Shown here piece by piece: positions 25,801 to 40,800 of a stretch of 64,000 bases of DNA (position 1 is the stretch's first letter; each line of letters opens with the position of its first letter). A program made the position numbers and the translations under genes. A model generated the notes under the pieces. It was not told where the DNA came from and made no database searches. It saw only the letters and a program-made list of their open reading frames with translations. The stretch comes from Anagrus nilaparvatae (lineage: Eukaryota; Arthropoda; Insecta; Hymenoptera; Mymaridae), in contig JAKSXM010000272.1 in assembly GCA_022575985.1 (NCBI GenBank), positions 7,316,001 to 7,380,000 on the forward strand, in the 5' to 3' direction.

Positions 25801-28800
25801 CTGACGTACGTAAGACCTTAATATAAAAATAAAGAAAACTCTTCACCCAAAATCGATGCAATATAATATTTTTATCAATAAAATAAGCCCAAATTTGAAT
25901 ACCAATACCTAATAAAAAATTATTACATTGTAAAAAGTAACTTTGTTAGATTTACAAAAAAAAATAGAATTTTTTCGAAAAATTAGTGAATTTTCAAAAA
26001 ATTTTGTAAATATTCGATAAAAATCGTAAATTTACTAAATTTAGTGTATTATCTAAAAATTCGAGAATTCTCGATTTTTTTTTGTGATTTTACGAAAAAA
26101 GTTGTAAATTCACAACTATTTTGCAAAAATTTACAACTATTTTTTGTAAATTTTCGAAATAAAATTGTAAATTATCAATTTTTCTTGCGAATTCCCAAAA
26201 AAAAATCGAGAATACTCGAATTTTTTGTTAATATACTTTTAGTAAACATACGATTTTTTTCGAATATTTACAAATTTTTTTGAAAATTTACTAATTTTTC
26301 GAAAATGTTCGAATTTTTTCGTTAATATAAGAAAGTTACTTTTTACAGTGTACTTATTGTCAAAACCAGACGAAACATCCCATATACAAATTTTTTATTA
26401 CAAACATAAATTAAATGAGAACACAAGAGTTGAACTTGACTTGTAAATATAAATTTTTTAACGAGAGGGATTATAATTATCATTATTATTGCTTGCTATT
26501 ATTAAGTATTATTATTATTATTATTATCTTTCTTCTTAAAACTACAAAATCATTTTAAATATTTGAATACGTCAATGTATCATGATTTAAAGAATCAATG
26601 TCAATCAAAATTTAATAGATTTATTCATATTTAAATTTATAATACCGTTTTTATCAGAAACTTTAATGTAAGATTCTCTTGATAAACATATTAAAATTTA
26701 ACGACTCTTACAATAAAAAATTTAATTTTTTTTTTTTAAATTTTGCAAATTTTGAAAATTCAGTAAACTTGAGTAATCTCCTTGTAGTTGTTTAAATAAT
26801 TCATATTGCATAATATTTGAAAGTTAGGGATGCAGAATATTTTGAATACCATTCGCTTTTGAATAAATTAGATTCAGCTTATGAATGATCAATTTACATT
26901 AAAGTTTATGACGTTTTATTAGCTATTTTATGCTCTTTTTAAACTACCAAAGGGCTCATTATCGTTTAAAACTCTTGCAAAGCTCTTTTTTATCGTTTTA
27001 TCAGATACTTATCAATTTTTAATGAAACAGCTTTAGATTAGGTTAATAGCTTTTAAAAAACATTTTCTCGAGCATTTTCGAGAGATATTAGATTTTTTCC
27101 AAACTTAGCACATTAATGCTGATGAAATAAAATATGGATACATTTTTGACTATTTTAGATTCATGTTTTGGGATGAACCCAGCCAAATAAATTCAATTTA
27201 GAAGCTTGAAAATTTGACTTGAAATCTGTATTTCACAGGATTCACTTATAATAAATGAAAATTACAATAAAAAATTTGTCACTCAGTTTCAGTTAAAAAG
27301 TAAAAATGATAAATTTTGAAATTATTAATTTTGTTTATTTTCGAGTATGCTAATATTGATATAAACACGTCTTAACAAAAATAAAATTTAATCATAAGAA
27401 GCTTAAAATGTCAAGCACATAATTATAAAATGAAAAGCCAGCTTAAATTAAATAGTCGAATAAAAAGAAGGCTTTTAAATAAAGTTAATTAGAATGAAAG
27501 GAATAACACGTCAAAAAATTATCTGACTCATTTATTAAAAGGTGTCATTAATCCCACCTGCTCATTTTATATGAAAAACATCAAGAGAAAGAAAGATTAA
27601 AAGCTCATTTTTGTTTTTTTTTTGTTTTGGTTGTAAAAAAACGAAAAGAAAAAAATGTCACGTGACATAATAGTGTAGTACTACAACTACTATAATGCGA
27701 TATTATATAAATTAATATACACACACGTGTTGATGTATCCGGGAAGTACGAGCCGTTGAACCGTATGAGCGCGAAAAGGAAATGAAGGGGTTATAAGTAA
27801 AATGCACTTCTTATGGTCAACGTTAAATAATTTATGTAATTTTTTTCTTTTCTTTTTTCTTGCAGGGGAGTTTATCTTATTATTTGAATTTAAATGTGTG
27901 CTGCACGCAGGAGGAATTGGAACGTGAAGGCGTACACGATGCACTATTACTGAGTTTTGGTTGAATTTGCGGGATTTCAGGGTAGTTTTTTTTATTCAAA
28001 GGTAGTACAGTAGGTAAGGGTGGTAAACCGAGCTTTTTTTTATTAAATAAGAACTAAGCAAAGATAATTTCAACAGAAAATTTCAGTGCCTTTTGTAAAT
28101 TCATAAATTTGATTATCAAAACTTGCGTCACAGTTTAAAAAATTAAAATTCTCATAACACAAGATACGTAAACAAAATTATACATAACTAAAATAAGTTT
28201 TTGAAAACTTTTTCGCAATTCTGAGTTAAAGACCCCTAAAACCAAAAAAATGTGTTACTGCGTACTTGAAACATCAAGACCAGAAATTATAAAAACACCC
28301 TAACACGTATAGATCGTTTAGCATATTTCAATAAAAACTAATGGAATAATTAAAATTAACGTCAATATCCCTTGCCTCATAAAATATTACAAAATATTAT
28401 TAATATCCACAATAAATTATAAAAAAAAAAAAGTATTAACTAAGAGACATAGAATTTAACATAAATTAATATTAAGTAATTTTCTGTTATTACAACATGA
28501 GAGAAACTGCAGACTGTAAATAAGGAAAAATAAATAAATAGTCATAGATAATTGAGAAACTTTGAAACTCATTAGAAATTCCATTTTAACTTGTAACAAC
28601 AACAATGTCAATTTAATTTATTTTCTCTCTGGTATCAAGAGCTTTTTATTAATTGAATATCACACTATTTTATCATAATTACTAATTTATATTATCTGAT
28701 ATTATAGGAGCAATATCGAATTTCCTGTACGCCTCTTTTTAAAATATAATGAAAATCGATATTTATAGGAAAAGAGAAGAAAATTTAATAAAATTGGTAT

Positions 28801-31800
28801 TATAAGAGGAAAATCAATTATTATCAATTTAGAATTTTCTTATTCTCTGGTTAAAATATCAAAACCACGTGTTATTTAGAATCTACTTTTAGGCTCAAAT
28901 TATTATTCTTATTTAGTACACAGAGTTAATGATATACTTAAACTTGAAAAGTTATTTTTACAAATAATAATGATAATAACAAAAGGTCCAAAAAAAAAAT
29001 AATAAAAACTGTACATTTTATTTTTAAAATCTTCTCAGCATGGTAAAGAAGAAGAAAGGCAATAAACATAAACATATACTGTAAGTCCAATTTTCTTGCT
29101 TTTATTTTTTTTTTCTTTTTTTTTATATGTGCAGTTGTTGATGGTATATGAACCAGATAAATATTGTAATACAACAAAAGTATTATCTTATATTGTTGTA
29201 TATGGGGAGATCCTGAGTTGGTGACTGCAAGGAAAATTTTTAGATTTCTTAGTGAAAAAACTAAGGCACCTTGGGAAAAATAAGAAATTCGGCTTTGGTT
29301 GGGCCAAAAATATTGTATATTTTTTAAATTTTATTATATTTTTAGATAGAAGAGTACTACCCTAATTCACCCTTTGAAGATTGCTAGGAACCTAAGATAT
29401 TTTTGAAAACTTTTGATTGGCATTAGGTACACAGTAAAAAATAATGAACAGAATATTACTATTGTTTAGTAATTTTAAAATAATTTTACTACAATTTATT
29501 GACAATACATATTACTACAAAAATAGTAAATTTACTACAAATTGTAGTAATTTTACTATTTCGTAGTAATATTACTGTAAGTGTAGTAATTATACTACAA
29601 ATTTTAGTAAGTTTACTATTTTTGTAATAATATTACCAAATCGTAGTAAAATTACTAAACGCTAGTAATATTGTGTTCATTTTTTTTTACTGTGTATAGA
29701 TTCTTTAGCGAATACTGTAAACTTAGTATTTGATTCATTCGAGTCAACTTCAAGTGAGAATCTGATAATGAATTCGTAGTGAAATCCAGACGGTTTTGAA
29801 GTCTATACTACAAATTATACAAAAAATTGAATCTTTTCTACACTGTAAAAAGTAACTTTCTTATATTAACAAAAAAATTAGAATATTTTCGAAAAATTAG
29901 TAAATTTTCGAAAAAATTTGTATGTATTCAAAAAAAAATGGTATATTTACTAAATTTAGAATATTAACAAAAAATTCGAGTAATCTCGATTTTTTTTGTG
30001 AATTCGCAAGAAAAGTTGATAATTTACAATTTTTTTCTCGAAAATTTACAAAAAATAGTTGTAAATTTCCGAAAAATAGTTGTGAATTTGAAACTTTTTT
30101 CGTAAAATCACAAAAAAAAAATCGAGAATTCTCGAATTTTTCGATAATGTACTAAATTTAGTAAATTTACGATTTTTATCGAATATTTACAAAATTTTTT
30201 GAAAATTCACTAATTTTTCGAAAAAGTTCTATTTTTTTTGTAAATATAAGAAAGTTAGTTTTTACAGTGTAGTTACTCAAAATGTCAGAGTAACTGTCAT
30301 CAACAAGTTATAAAAATCAACTGAAACTAGCCAGACCATCCCATATAGCTTTACTCCTTGTATTCCTTTGACACAAAAAAAAAATATATAGACGAGTGAT
30401 CATCATATCTTTCTTCTTAAATTTCCAACAAATTTTTTTAGCATTAAAAAAAAGCAGATAATTTTTTGTATTTTTCAAGCACTTCTAAAAAACATGTCCT
30501 ACATAGTGTTAATAAATTTATTGCTTAGATCGAGCTATTTTTCTCACGTACAAAAAATAAGAAAAAAAAAAGTCTATGAGATTATTATCTTTGCCAATAA
30601 TAATAATTGCTTGAAATATAGCAGTGTAATTTTAGAAAGAGATAATAAATACTATAAAAAGAATAAATCAACCATATAATATTTTCATTAATATTTATGA
30701 AAGATCTCTCGCATCTTCTTCCACTTTTTTTTTAATGACTCACTATTATTTTTTTTTTTTTTAAGTTGAAGCTTCTTTAAAAAAAGAAAAAAGGACTTGT
30801 AATTGGAAATTTAAAAAAATTTGATTAATGATTTTTTATTATTGATGATGATAAAATGATTTTTTATTCGAGTGTTGATTGAATAATTAATTGTTTTTTT
30901 CTCACCCAGTCATTTTTTTTATTGATATTATTTTTATTTTTTGTTATTTTGGCATATCAATTTTAAATATTAGTTTTAATTGTGAATTTTACTTAAAAAT
31001 TTTGAAAAATTTCCAAAACTTTTTTTACTGAATTGAAAAGATCCAAGAAGATTCAGAAAAATTCTTTACAAAACTCTTCTTTAATGATTTTAATTCAAAA
31101 AGTTTAGCTCACAGAAAGATAAAACATAAAAAAAGCATCTTAAAATTTTTACTCGCACTTCAGTTTTGTTTAAGCATGCACTTCTAAAAATTTTCTAGTA
31201 TAACTGCTAACTTTTTTTATAAGTATTTCAACCTTCTTTTGTGATTCTAAAAGTTCTTTTAAAAGTTATAAAATGTATATTAGTCTGCAAGTTTTAATGA
31301 GCATATAATTTAAGCTTTAATTAAACTTCAGGCAAAGTTGTTCTAGTTCTTGATCGATTTTAAGGTTAAAAATTTATTTGTTTTCTAAAATTTTGTAACA
31401 AAATTATTTCAAATTGTTGCTTCGATTCACCAGTTTCTAAAAAACTGATCTAATAATCTTGAAACCCAGAACCCAATCAACCTTTCAAAACAACTTCCTT
31501 CCATGCTCATAAAAAACTAATTAAAAAAAAAAAGGCAGAAAAAAAAATTAAATATTCAAAGAGTGTATTTTATTTAAAAAAATGCAAAATTGATTATAAT
31601 AAATAAATTTCCTTTAGCCATTTTTTTGCCTTTGATTGATCGTTCAATTTATTCTTGTCAAAAAATTATAATGTACAACACCAACCCAGTAAATATAAAA
31701 CTTGATGCATTGATATTACTTTTTTTTTTTCTTTTTAATCTTTGATCCCGTTGTTGTTAAAAATACTTTGATTTATTGATTCATAATAATAATAATAATA

Positions 31801-34800
31801 AAAAGGTAATTGGTTTTTTAAAAATAACTTACCTCAGCCAATGCTTCTTTTGAAACATCTCCATTCTTCGCCGTTGATTCGCGAACTGGTTTGCTCTTAT
31901 CTTTTTTGCTAAAACTGAATGATCTGAATGACCACTTCTTTTTCTGCAAAGAACAAAACATCAGATAAAATAATTTTATTTATTTTAATATTTATTGAAA
32001 GGAGTAGACTGACTGACCTTCTTTTTGCCATCTTTAGAATCTGGTGATGTTGCAGTTGTTGGACTCGATGGACTTGCTGGACTTACAGGACTTTGAGGAC
32101 TCGCTGGGGTTTCATCGGTTGGTGTCGTTACTTCTGATGATTCTGGTTGAGCTTCTGTTGCTTTTGGTTCTTCTGGTACTCCTTCTGTTTTCTGTTACAC
32201 AAAAGACATTTTTTTTTAATATTACTGCTTCAAATCTCACGATTCAAGTATTTGAGGTATAAAAAATTATATCAAAGAGTTTTTTTTCTTCATATTTTCG
32301 GGTCACGAGCTTTTAAAATTCAGCTTTTTAACAAGTGCATAAAACCCGAGGGTTCACACATACGACTTTTCTCTCCTCTTTATATTAATAACTAAATTTG
32401 TATGTCGTTGGTGTTAATTGATACAACGACGCTTTTTTTAAAAAAAATCAAATCATTTATTACTATGCACACATGCATATTAACGTTTTTTTATTTATTC
32501 ACACTCTTTATTTTTCAAACGTTCATTAAAAAAAAAAATTTATTTAGACAAAAAAAAAATCCAATTACTCTTATTCAAATGGAATTTTATAATTTTTTTT
32601 TTATTGTTGTTACTATTCAATTGTTCTCTTCTATTATAAAGAACAATGAAGGCAATTCAGTTTGACGCCCTGGATAAAAACAGAGAAAGAGAGAGAGAGA
32701 AGTGTGAAAATTACTATAATGAAATAAAATGTTTAAAAAAAAGAAGAAAAAAAATGTTTTTTTGCATAATATTTAATTTGCATGTTTAATTACTTAGAAA
32801 TTAAAAGTTTTTCGAAGCTAAAAACAAGAAAGAAAATTAAGGGTTTTAGATTTGAGTTAAAAACACATGAATTACTTAAAAGTTAATAATAAAAGTAAAT
32901 TTTTAAAAATTATATTTTTCTCTGCTGATAAAAATTAAGATAAAGAAATATTAAATGAAAATAATAGTAATAATAATAATAGTTTATTTGATATTGGCTT
33001 AAATCCAAAGAGATGTAGAAAAGGGATAAACTTTTAGTATTAATGTATCGATTAATTGATCTGATGGCTTAAGCCATTAACCTTTCTCTTCTGTTTTTCT
33101 CTCGTGCATTACAGTCTTATGCGTGTTTGTGTTTATTTTTCAAGGATTTTTATTTATAAATATAAGGGTTTAAGTTTTTTAAAGAAAGGAATTGACTGAA
33201 ATCAAGTTAAAATGTATAATTTTCAGAAATTTTTTTCGTTGAGAGAAGTCGAGAGAAGTCAAAATTTGGTTAATTTTTGAATAATAATTTTACTACTTTT
33301 ACTGCAATTAATAAAATAATGCTGTTTCTAGTTTAAATTCCAGTGACATCTAATCCTGAAATAAACGACCAGTTACAAGCTGTTGCTACGAACATGAAAT
33401 AATAAACTAGGAGAATAGTAAGCTACCACTCTGTTGTCAAAAGCAAACCTATAATCTAGCTAACAATAGAGAACAATATCTGTTGGAAGAGATTCAACTT
33501 TTTTTCATGTAAATATTCAATATACTTTCAAACCGTTTCAAACTTTTCGATATTCTTCCAATTGCATCCAACCAAAACCCCAAAGCTTGTTAAATTTCTC
33601 AGCAAGAAAATCCTACCAAACCACCCCAGAATTTCCCCAATAATTAAAAAACATCAAAACAAAAGAATAAAAATTTCAAAAAAAAAGCATAATAGCTTAA
33701 TTAAGTTTAATTTAAGCTTATAAATGTGTTAAACAGTTATATGGCTGTAAAAAACAAAACAAAAGAACTGAGTATAAAGAAAAAAAAATATAAAAAAAAG
33801 TTTGTAGACGACGACAAAGTCAAAGTACAAAGTAAAAAAAACCCTTAAAAGTCTTCTTTAATAGCTTTTGAGACATGTCTAGATTATTGAACTTTTCTAT
33901 TTAATATCTATAATTTTAATTGAAAAATTACTATTATTTAATAATAAACAAATTAAATTTTATATCATTAAAGATTGTAATTTAGGAGTGGTTTTATGCA
34001 TAAGATAGTTGCACTAATGCATGTAATTATAATAACGAACGTTTTTAAAAAGAAACATGAGAAAATATAAAATACAATAATTTGCTGTGTGTTGTAGCCT
34101 TTAGGCTAAAATAATAACAATTTTCCTTTACTTTTATCCATATTGGCTACTAACTTAAAACTAACTCGTAATTTATGCAAATTTTATTGTATTCGATTAC
34201 TTAGACAGTCTATTATGTTAATTAGTGGCTTTTATCTAATTTAAAAAATCAAGATATTGAATAAAGTTATGTTTTTATTGTCTTGTAACTGATAAACGAA
34301 GGCTCCGATTACGTCTCCGATATTTTTTATTAAAACAAAAAACAATTTTTTCTTGTTTTTATTTTAGTCGCTAACAGGATCTCTTGAATACAAATACCTA
34401 AATATTTTAGATAATAATAACGACAGAATGATAAACAACAATTGATAACAAGACTTTTTAATAAAATACGATGCTTATTGTTATTTTTTTAACTTTATTT
34501 TTAGTTTACGGTTATCATGAAAAAATTTAAGCTATTTTTATCCAGAAAAAAACTTGAAACAAAAGAATCTTGCTACTGAGAAGTTTTTATAGCATAAATG
34601 AACTGTCAACGTATTTTTTAAAAAAGTTGCTACAGAATATTTAGAATTTGAATATCTTGTCGTTTACTTAGATTAGGTCTAGTGTAGGTATTTGGGTTAC
34701 TAAATCCAAATTTCAGGTCACTTTTTATCGAAATTGAATTACCCTTAATTAGAAAAAAACACCCCCTAATTTCTATATCATTTAAGACAGATTTAAGGGG

Positions 34801-37800
34801 TGTTTTTGCTAATTTAAGGATGATGCGCTAATTTTTCATGGAATTTTCCGAAATTTGGATTCTGCGATCCAAAAAACCTATACTGGACCAAATCTGGTAG
34901 TGGCAAGGAATTATCCCGGGTGAGAATGGACCTTGGAAAGAATATGTTAAGAGTACTCCCGTACAATGATCGAGGGTCGAAAAATCTAAGAATTTTGCTC
35001 GAAAAAGTATGTTTTTAATATTCCCTGGAACAAATAGTCTAAGATACGATAATAGTTAACATATAAAAATAATATTTTTTCTTACTTCATAGTAGTAAAA
35101 AGAAAAAGAGAAAGAATATTTTTAAGGTAGTAATTTAAACATTGGTAAACGGCATCGTTCTAATATGGAAAAAGTATTTATTCTTATATATTTTCCCGTG
35201 ATTAATTTTATTTATTCATAGCTTGGCGTAAAAAAAGTGCTTAAAAATATTAAAAGAATACTTTTTCAATCCTTGTTTTCTGTACCGCCTAAACATTGAA
35301 AAAATAATTTACTTGTTAGTAAACTTATTCAAACCACCTGCGAATATATACTTAAAAAATACTTTTTCGAAGCTCGAATATTAGCATCGTAAGAGCACTG
35401 AAATGATATTTTTTCTTATTCTCTATATTTTGACTCATCATAAAATTAAGCTGCGTATATATATTCGAAAAGCACTGATTCGGAGGTTGTATAATCATCG
35501 TTACGATATGATTTTATTTAATAAAAAACAGCGTGCCGATAATTAAACAGCTACGAAAAAGTATTGTAATAATAATGTAAACGTTATAAAAATATTTTTT
35601 TAATAAGTAAAAAATATTTAAAAAAAAAAAATTTTAATTTTTATAGCCATGATATAATAATATATTAAATATTTTTTTATTTTTTTTTTTTTTTTAATGA
35701 TTTGATGAGGATTTGAACCCGAGTCCACCGCTTGATAGTCCAACACTTTATCCACTGCTCCATTATGACTGCATGCAAAATAATAAAAATTTGATATATA
35801 AAAGAGCAAGAGTTATAAATGAACTTATAAATTTTTTGATTTAGACGAAAAATCAGAGCAGTAAAATTATTATAACAACATTTATTCTAAGCAAACAATA
35901 AGCTTCGTAATTTTTCGTTGCTCAGTACTCGTTCGAAAAAATAATTAAACAATACTTTTTCGAGGGTCGGCAAACTCATATCCGTTTCAAAGCAGATATA
36001 GTATTCAAAAATCATGTTTTCAGTGATTCTGTTGACGCGAATACCGATCCTACTTCACATCGATGCGAAGATTTTTAAATTTTTCCTTGCTTAGTAATCG
36101 ACGAAAAAATACTTAAACAATAGTTTTTCGAGGGTCGGCTGGCTGCAAAAACGTGAAACGTAAACGACAATAAAATAACCTTCCCTTACTATGTTTACAA
36201 TATCCTAATGATATTAAAACGGCGATCAAAAGGAGCAGAAACTAAAATAAATTCGGCAGATATTTTTTAATTCTGCAAGTTTTTGTCATTAATAACACAG
36301 TCTTAAAAAGCTTCAAAAAATATCGTTTCGAAGATGATTTTACTATTTAACGAATTATAAACTCATATCCGTTTCAAAGCAGATTTAATTTTCTTTTAGT
36401 ATTCAAAAATCATGTTTTCAGTGAATCTATTGTCGCGAATACCGATCCTACTTCGCATCGATGCGATGATTTTAAAATTTTTTCTTGTTCAGTAATCGTT
36501 CGAAAAAATACCTAAACAATAGTTTTTCGAAGGTCGGCTGGCTGCAAAGACGACAAACGTAAATAATAATGAAATAGCCTTGACTTACAATGTTTGTCCA
36601 TTATAAAAAGTGACACGTCAAGCCTTTCACTAGAGTAACCTAAGGAATTTGTTTATAATAAGAAACGACACGTCAATCCTTACATTAGCGTAACCTAAGG
36701 AAGTTGTCTAAAATAAAAACGACACGACAAGCCTCACACTAGCGTAACCTAAGGAAGTAGGCTATATTAAAAAAACGACACGTCAAGCCTTACACAAGCC
36801 TAATCTAAGGAAGTTGTCTATTATAAAAATGATACGTCAAGCCTTACACTAGAGTAACCTAAGGAAGTAGGCTATAATAAAGTACGACACGACAAGCCTT
36901 ACACTAGCGTAACCTAAGGAAGTTGTTTATAATAAAAAACGACACAACAAGCCTTACACTAGCGTAACCTAAGGAACTTTTCTATTAAAAAAACGACACG
37001 ACAAGCCTTGCACTAGCGTAACCTAAAGAAGTTGTCTATTATAAAAAATGATACGTCAAGCCTTACACTAGAGAAACCTAAGGAAGTAGGCTATAATAAA
37101 AAACGACACGAAAGTCTTACACTAGCGTAACCTAAGGAAGTTGCCTATAATAAAGAGTAACACCTCAAACCTTACGCTAGCGTAACCTAAAAAAGTTGTC
37201 TAAAATACAAAACGACAGGACAAGCCTTACACTAGCGTAACCTAAGGAAGTAGGCTATATTAAAAAAACGACACGTCAAGCCTTCCACTAACATAACCTA
37301 AGGAAGCTGATTAGAATAAAAAATGACACAGCAAGCCTTACGATAGCATAACCTAAGCAAGTAGGATATATTAAAAAAACGACACTTCAAGTCTTAAACT
37401 AACGTAACCTAAGGAAGTTTTTTATTATAAAAAATAACACGTCAAGCCTTATACTAGCGTAACCTAAGGAAGTAGTCTATTATAAAAAATTACATTTTCA
37501 TTTTTTTATTAAAGCATATTTCCTTAGGTTACGCTAGTGTAATGCTTTTCATGTCGTTTTTTATCATAACCTACTTCCTTAGGTTACGCTAGTGTAAGGC
37601 TTGACGTGTCGTTTTTTATAATAGACCACTTCCTAAGGTTACGCTAGTGTCAGGCTTGACTTGTCATTTTTTTATTATAGACCACTTCCTTAGATTACGC
37701 TAGTGTAAGGCTTAATGTATCATTTTTTTACTATAGACCACTTTCTTAGGTTACGCTAGTGTAAGGCTTGTCGTGTCGTTTTTTATTATAGACAACTTCC

Positions 37801-40800
37801 TTAGATTACGCTAGTGTAAGGCTTGACGTGTTGTTTTTTTGTATAGACCATTTCCGTAGGTTATTTTAGTGTAAGGCTTGACTTGTCGTTTTTTTAGTAT
37901 AGACCACAACCTTAGGTTATGTTTGTGTAAGGCTTGACGTGTCGTTTTTTTTTTATACCATTTCCTTAGGTTATTTTAATGTAAGACTTTTCGTATTGAG
38001 TTTATTTTGTTAACCTCAACTAAAGGTCATGTGGGTGTATAAAGCATGTAGGCATTAAATTTGTCATATTTTTCAAAAATTGGAAAATTTTGAGGGCGCC
38101 ATATTGAATTTTGAAATTCGGATTCCAGATTCAGTCTCACCGCACCCGATAATTCCTTAATAGACGCCTAAAAGTATTTTTTTTATTATTTCAAAAATCT
38201 AGGGAATTATTTTGAAAATTAGCCAATATTAATCCTGCCATATTGAATTTTGAAATCTGGATGCCAGATTCGGTCTCAGCGCATCCAACAATAGTTTTTC
38301 GAGGGTCAGCTGGCTGCAAAAACGTGAAACGTAAACGACAATAAAATAACCTCCCCTTAATATGTCTACAATATTCTAATGATATTAAAACGGCGATCAA
38401 AAGGAGCAGAAACTAAAATAAATTCGGCAGATATTTTTTAAGTTTGCAAGTTTTTGTCATTAATAACACAGTCTTAAAAAGCTTCAAAAAATATCGTTTC
38501 GAAGATGATTTTACTATTTAACGAATTATAAACTCATATCCGTTTCAAAGCAGATTTAGTATTCTTTTAGTATTCAAAAATCATGTTTTCAGTGATTCTC
38601 TTGACGCGAATACCGATCCCACTTCGCATCGATGCGATGATTTTTAAATTTTTTCTTGCTCAGTAATCGTTCGAAAAAATACTTAAACAATAGTTTTTCG
38701 AGGGTCGGCTGGCTGCAAAAACGTGAAACGTAAACGACAATAAAATAACCTCCCCTTAATATGTTTACAATATTCTAATGATATTAAAACGGCGATCAAA
38801 AGGAGCAGAAACTAAAATAAATTCGGCAGATATTTTTTAATTCTGCAAGTTTTTGTCAATTAATAACACAGTCTTAAAAAGCTTCAAAAAATATCGTTTC
38901 GAAGATGATTTTACTATTTAACGAATTATAAACTCTTATCCGTTTCAAAGCAGATGTAGTATTCTTTTAGTATTTAAAAATCATGTTTTCAGTGATTCTG
39001 TTGATGCGAATATCGATCCTACTTCGTATCGATGCGATGATTTTTAAATTTTTTGTTGCTCAGTAATCGTTCGAAAAAATACTTAAACAATACTTTTTCG
39101 AGGGACCGTTGGCTGCAAAGACGACAATCGTAAAGAATAATGAAATAGCCTTGAGTTACTATGTTTGCAATATCTTGATGATATTAAAACGGCGATCAAA
39201 AGCAGTAGAAACTAAAATAAATTCGGCAGAGATTTATTAATTTTGCAAGTTTTTGTCAGTAATAACCCAGTCTTAAAATGTTTAAAAAAATATCGTTTCG
39301 AAGATGATTTTACTATTTAACGAATTATAAACTCATATCCGTTTCAAAGCAGATTTAATATTAAATTATAAGAAAAAAAGGAAAATTTTTCTTAATTTGA
39401 AAAAAGTATTAAATACTATTTTCACGTTCCGATTTAAAATTTATTGTAGAAAATTATTTTTTATTATTTTCTTATTTATAAAAAATAAGAAAGTTAAATA
39501 AAATTATAACGATCAGAATGGAACAAATTTTTTTATGAAATGTTATCTTTATTTCATTGACGTTTCGAAAGACTAGCTTTCCTTGTCAAAATCTGAAAAA
39601 ATACATTTGAGTTATATAAAAAAAAAAATTTTTTTTAAAAACAATTATGTACACTTTTTTATAATATTCGAAAAACTTACAATTAAAAGATAAAATTTAT
39701 TTAAATTTTAACTTTTTATTTTTGTTGTTAAAAATTTTTGATTTGTAATAATTACCCGTCGGATTTCATAAATAAATACATTACTAAACGAATTTGCCAT
39801 TTAAAAAACAATAATGTACAAAATAACGACAAAGTAAATTCAATAGATTGGCTAATATTACCCTTTTACAAATACTTAAACCAAAATATTATTAATAATC
39901 TAAAAAATCTTAACGTTATTATCATTAATAAAAATATTAATAAGTTCAATAACCTCATAAAACTCGGTAAGGACAAACTGGAAAAAATGGAAACCAGAGA
40001 CATAGTTTACAAAATAAAATGTAAAAACTGTGACTACGTATATATAGGCCAATCAGGACGGAAATTAAGAAAACGGATTGTAGAGCATAAAACAGACTAC
40101 GACAATAAACACAAAGATTCCATTTTTTACAAACATCAACTACATACCAACCATGATTTTGACTTTAACGAAACGACAATAATAGATACCGAATCAAATT
40201 ATTATAAAAGAACCTTCTCTGAAATGACACACATTCAAATCCATCAGAAAACTCTGAATCGTAAACAAGACACTCAACATTTAAAATATTTTTTTAAAAA
40301 CACTATCAATCTGATAAAAAAACGAGTAAAAAGACGCTAACATATCACCAATTAGAACTTAAAAATTCTTACAAAAAAATATTTTTCTTTCGACCCCTAT
40401 TAACACTATATACTTTTTTATCCAAAATAATCATTTTCAAATTGAAAAAAACAAAAAAATAGGGATGTAAATATACATTTCCAAAAAAATTTTTTTTCAA
40501 TAAAATTTAGTTCAAACAGTTCAATAAAATTTAGTTCAAACATGTCAATAAAAAATAAAAATCAAAAATTAAAAAATAAAAAAATAAAAAAGTTTTTTTA
40601 ATGTCAACGGTTTAAAAAAATTCTTTAATTTTTATTTTTTAAAAAAATTCCCCTTTTAAAAAATTGAAGTCATAAAAACTAGTCCTTCATATATATCTAT
40701 ACATAAATATTTATTTTTAAATTAAAAAAATTTTTGTATTATTCGGCCAATTTCAAAGAAATTACATTAAAATCAAAGTTAATGTCATATAACATAGAAC

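Larger units (their letters stand above)
14235..31832 (-). other. Akap200 intron between coding exons 3 and 4 (17.6 kb)
   Basis: This AT-rich intron has no large open frame. It contains a small candidate gene or alternative promoter at 17165-17530, an X-box/TATA cluster at 21342-21373, and a GC-richer block at 27720-27960. Several TA-flanked MITEs lie in it (17956, 25926, 29430, 29841). Short degenerate copies of a shared motif (ACTGGTCGTTA-like) occur near 15248, 16560 and 22113. The remainder shows homopolymer and AT-rich low complexity only. Confidence 0.6.

Noticed and set aside
27690..27944. Minus-strand frame of 84 codons
   Set aside because: The first part has balanced composition only because the DNA is GC-richer; the rest is Lys/Asn-rich, and no exon junctions or homology were seen.
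32044..32262. Plus-strand Leu-rich frame
   Set aside because: It overlaps Akap200 coding exon 2 on the opposite strand, and the Leu/Val repeat mirrors the Ser-Pro and Thr repeats.
35701..35770. Functional tRNA gene
   Set aside because: Acceptor stem does not pair and the anticodon arm is poor, although A and B boxes are recognisable.
36598..37995. Array of 55-bp units considered as a CRISPR array
   Set aside because: Units are contiguous and diverged along their whole length with no unique spacers, and the context is eukaryotic intron; it is a minisatellite.
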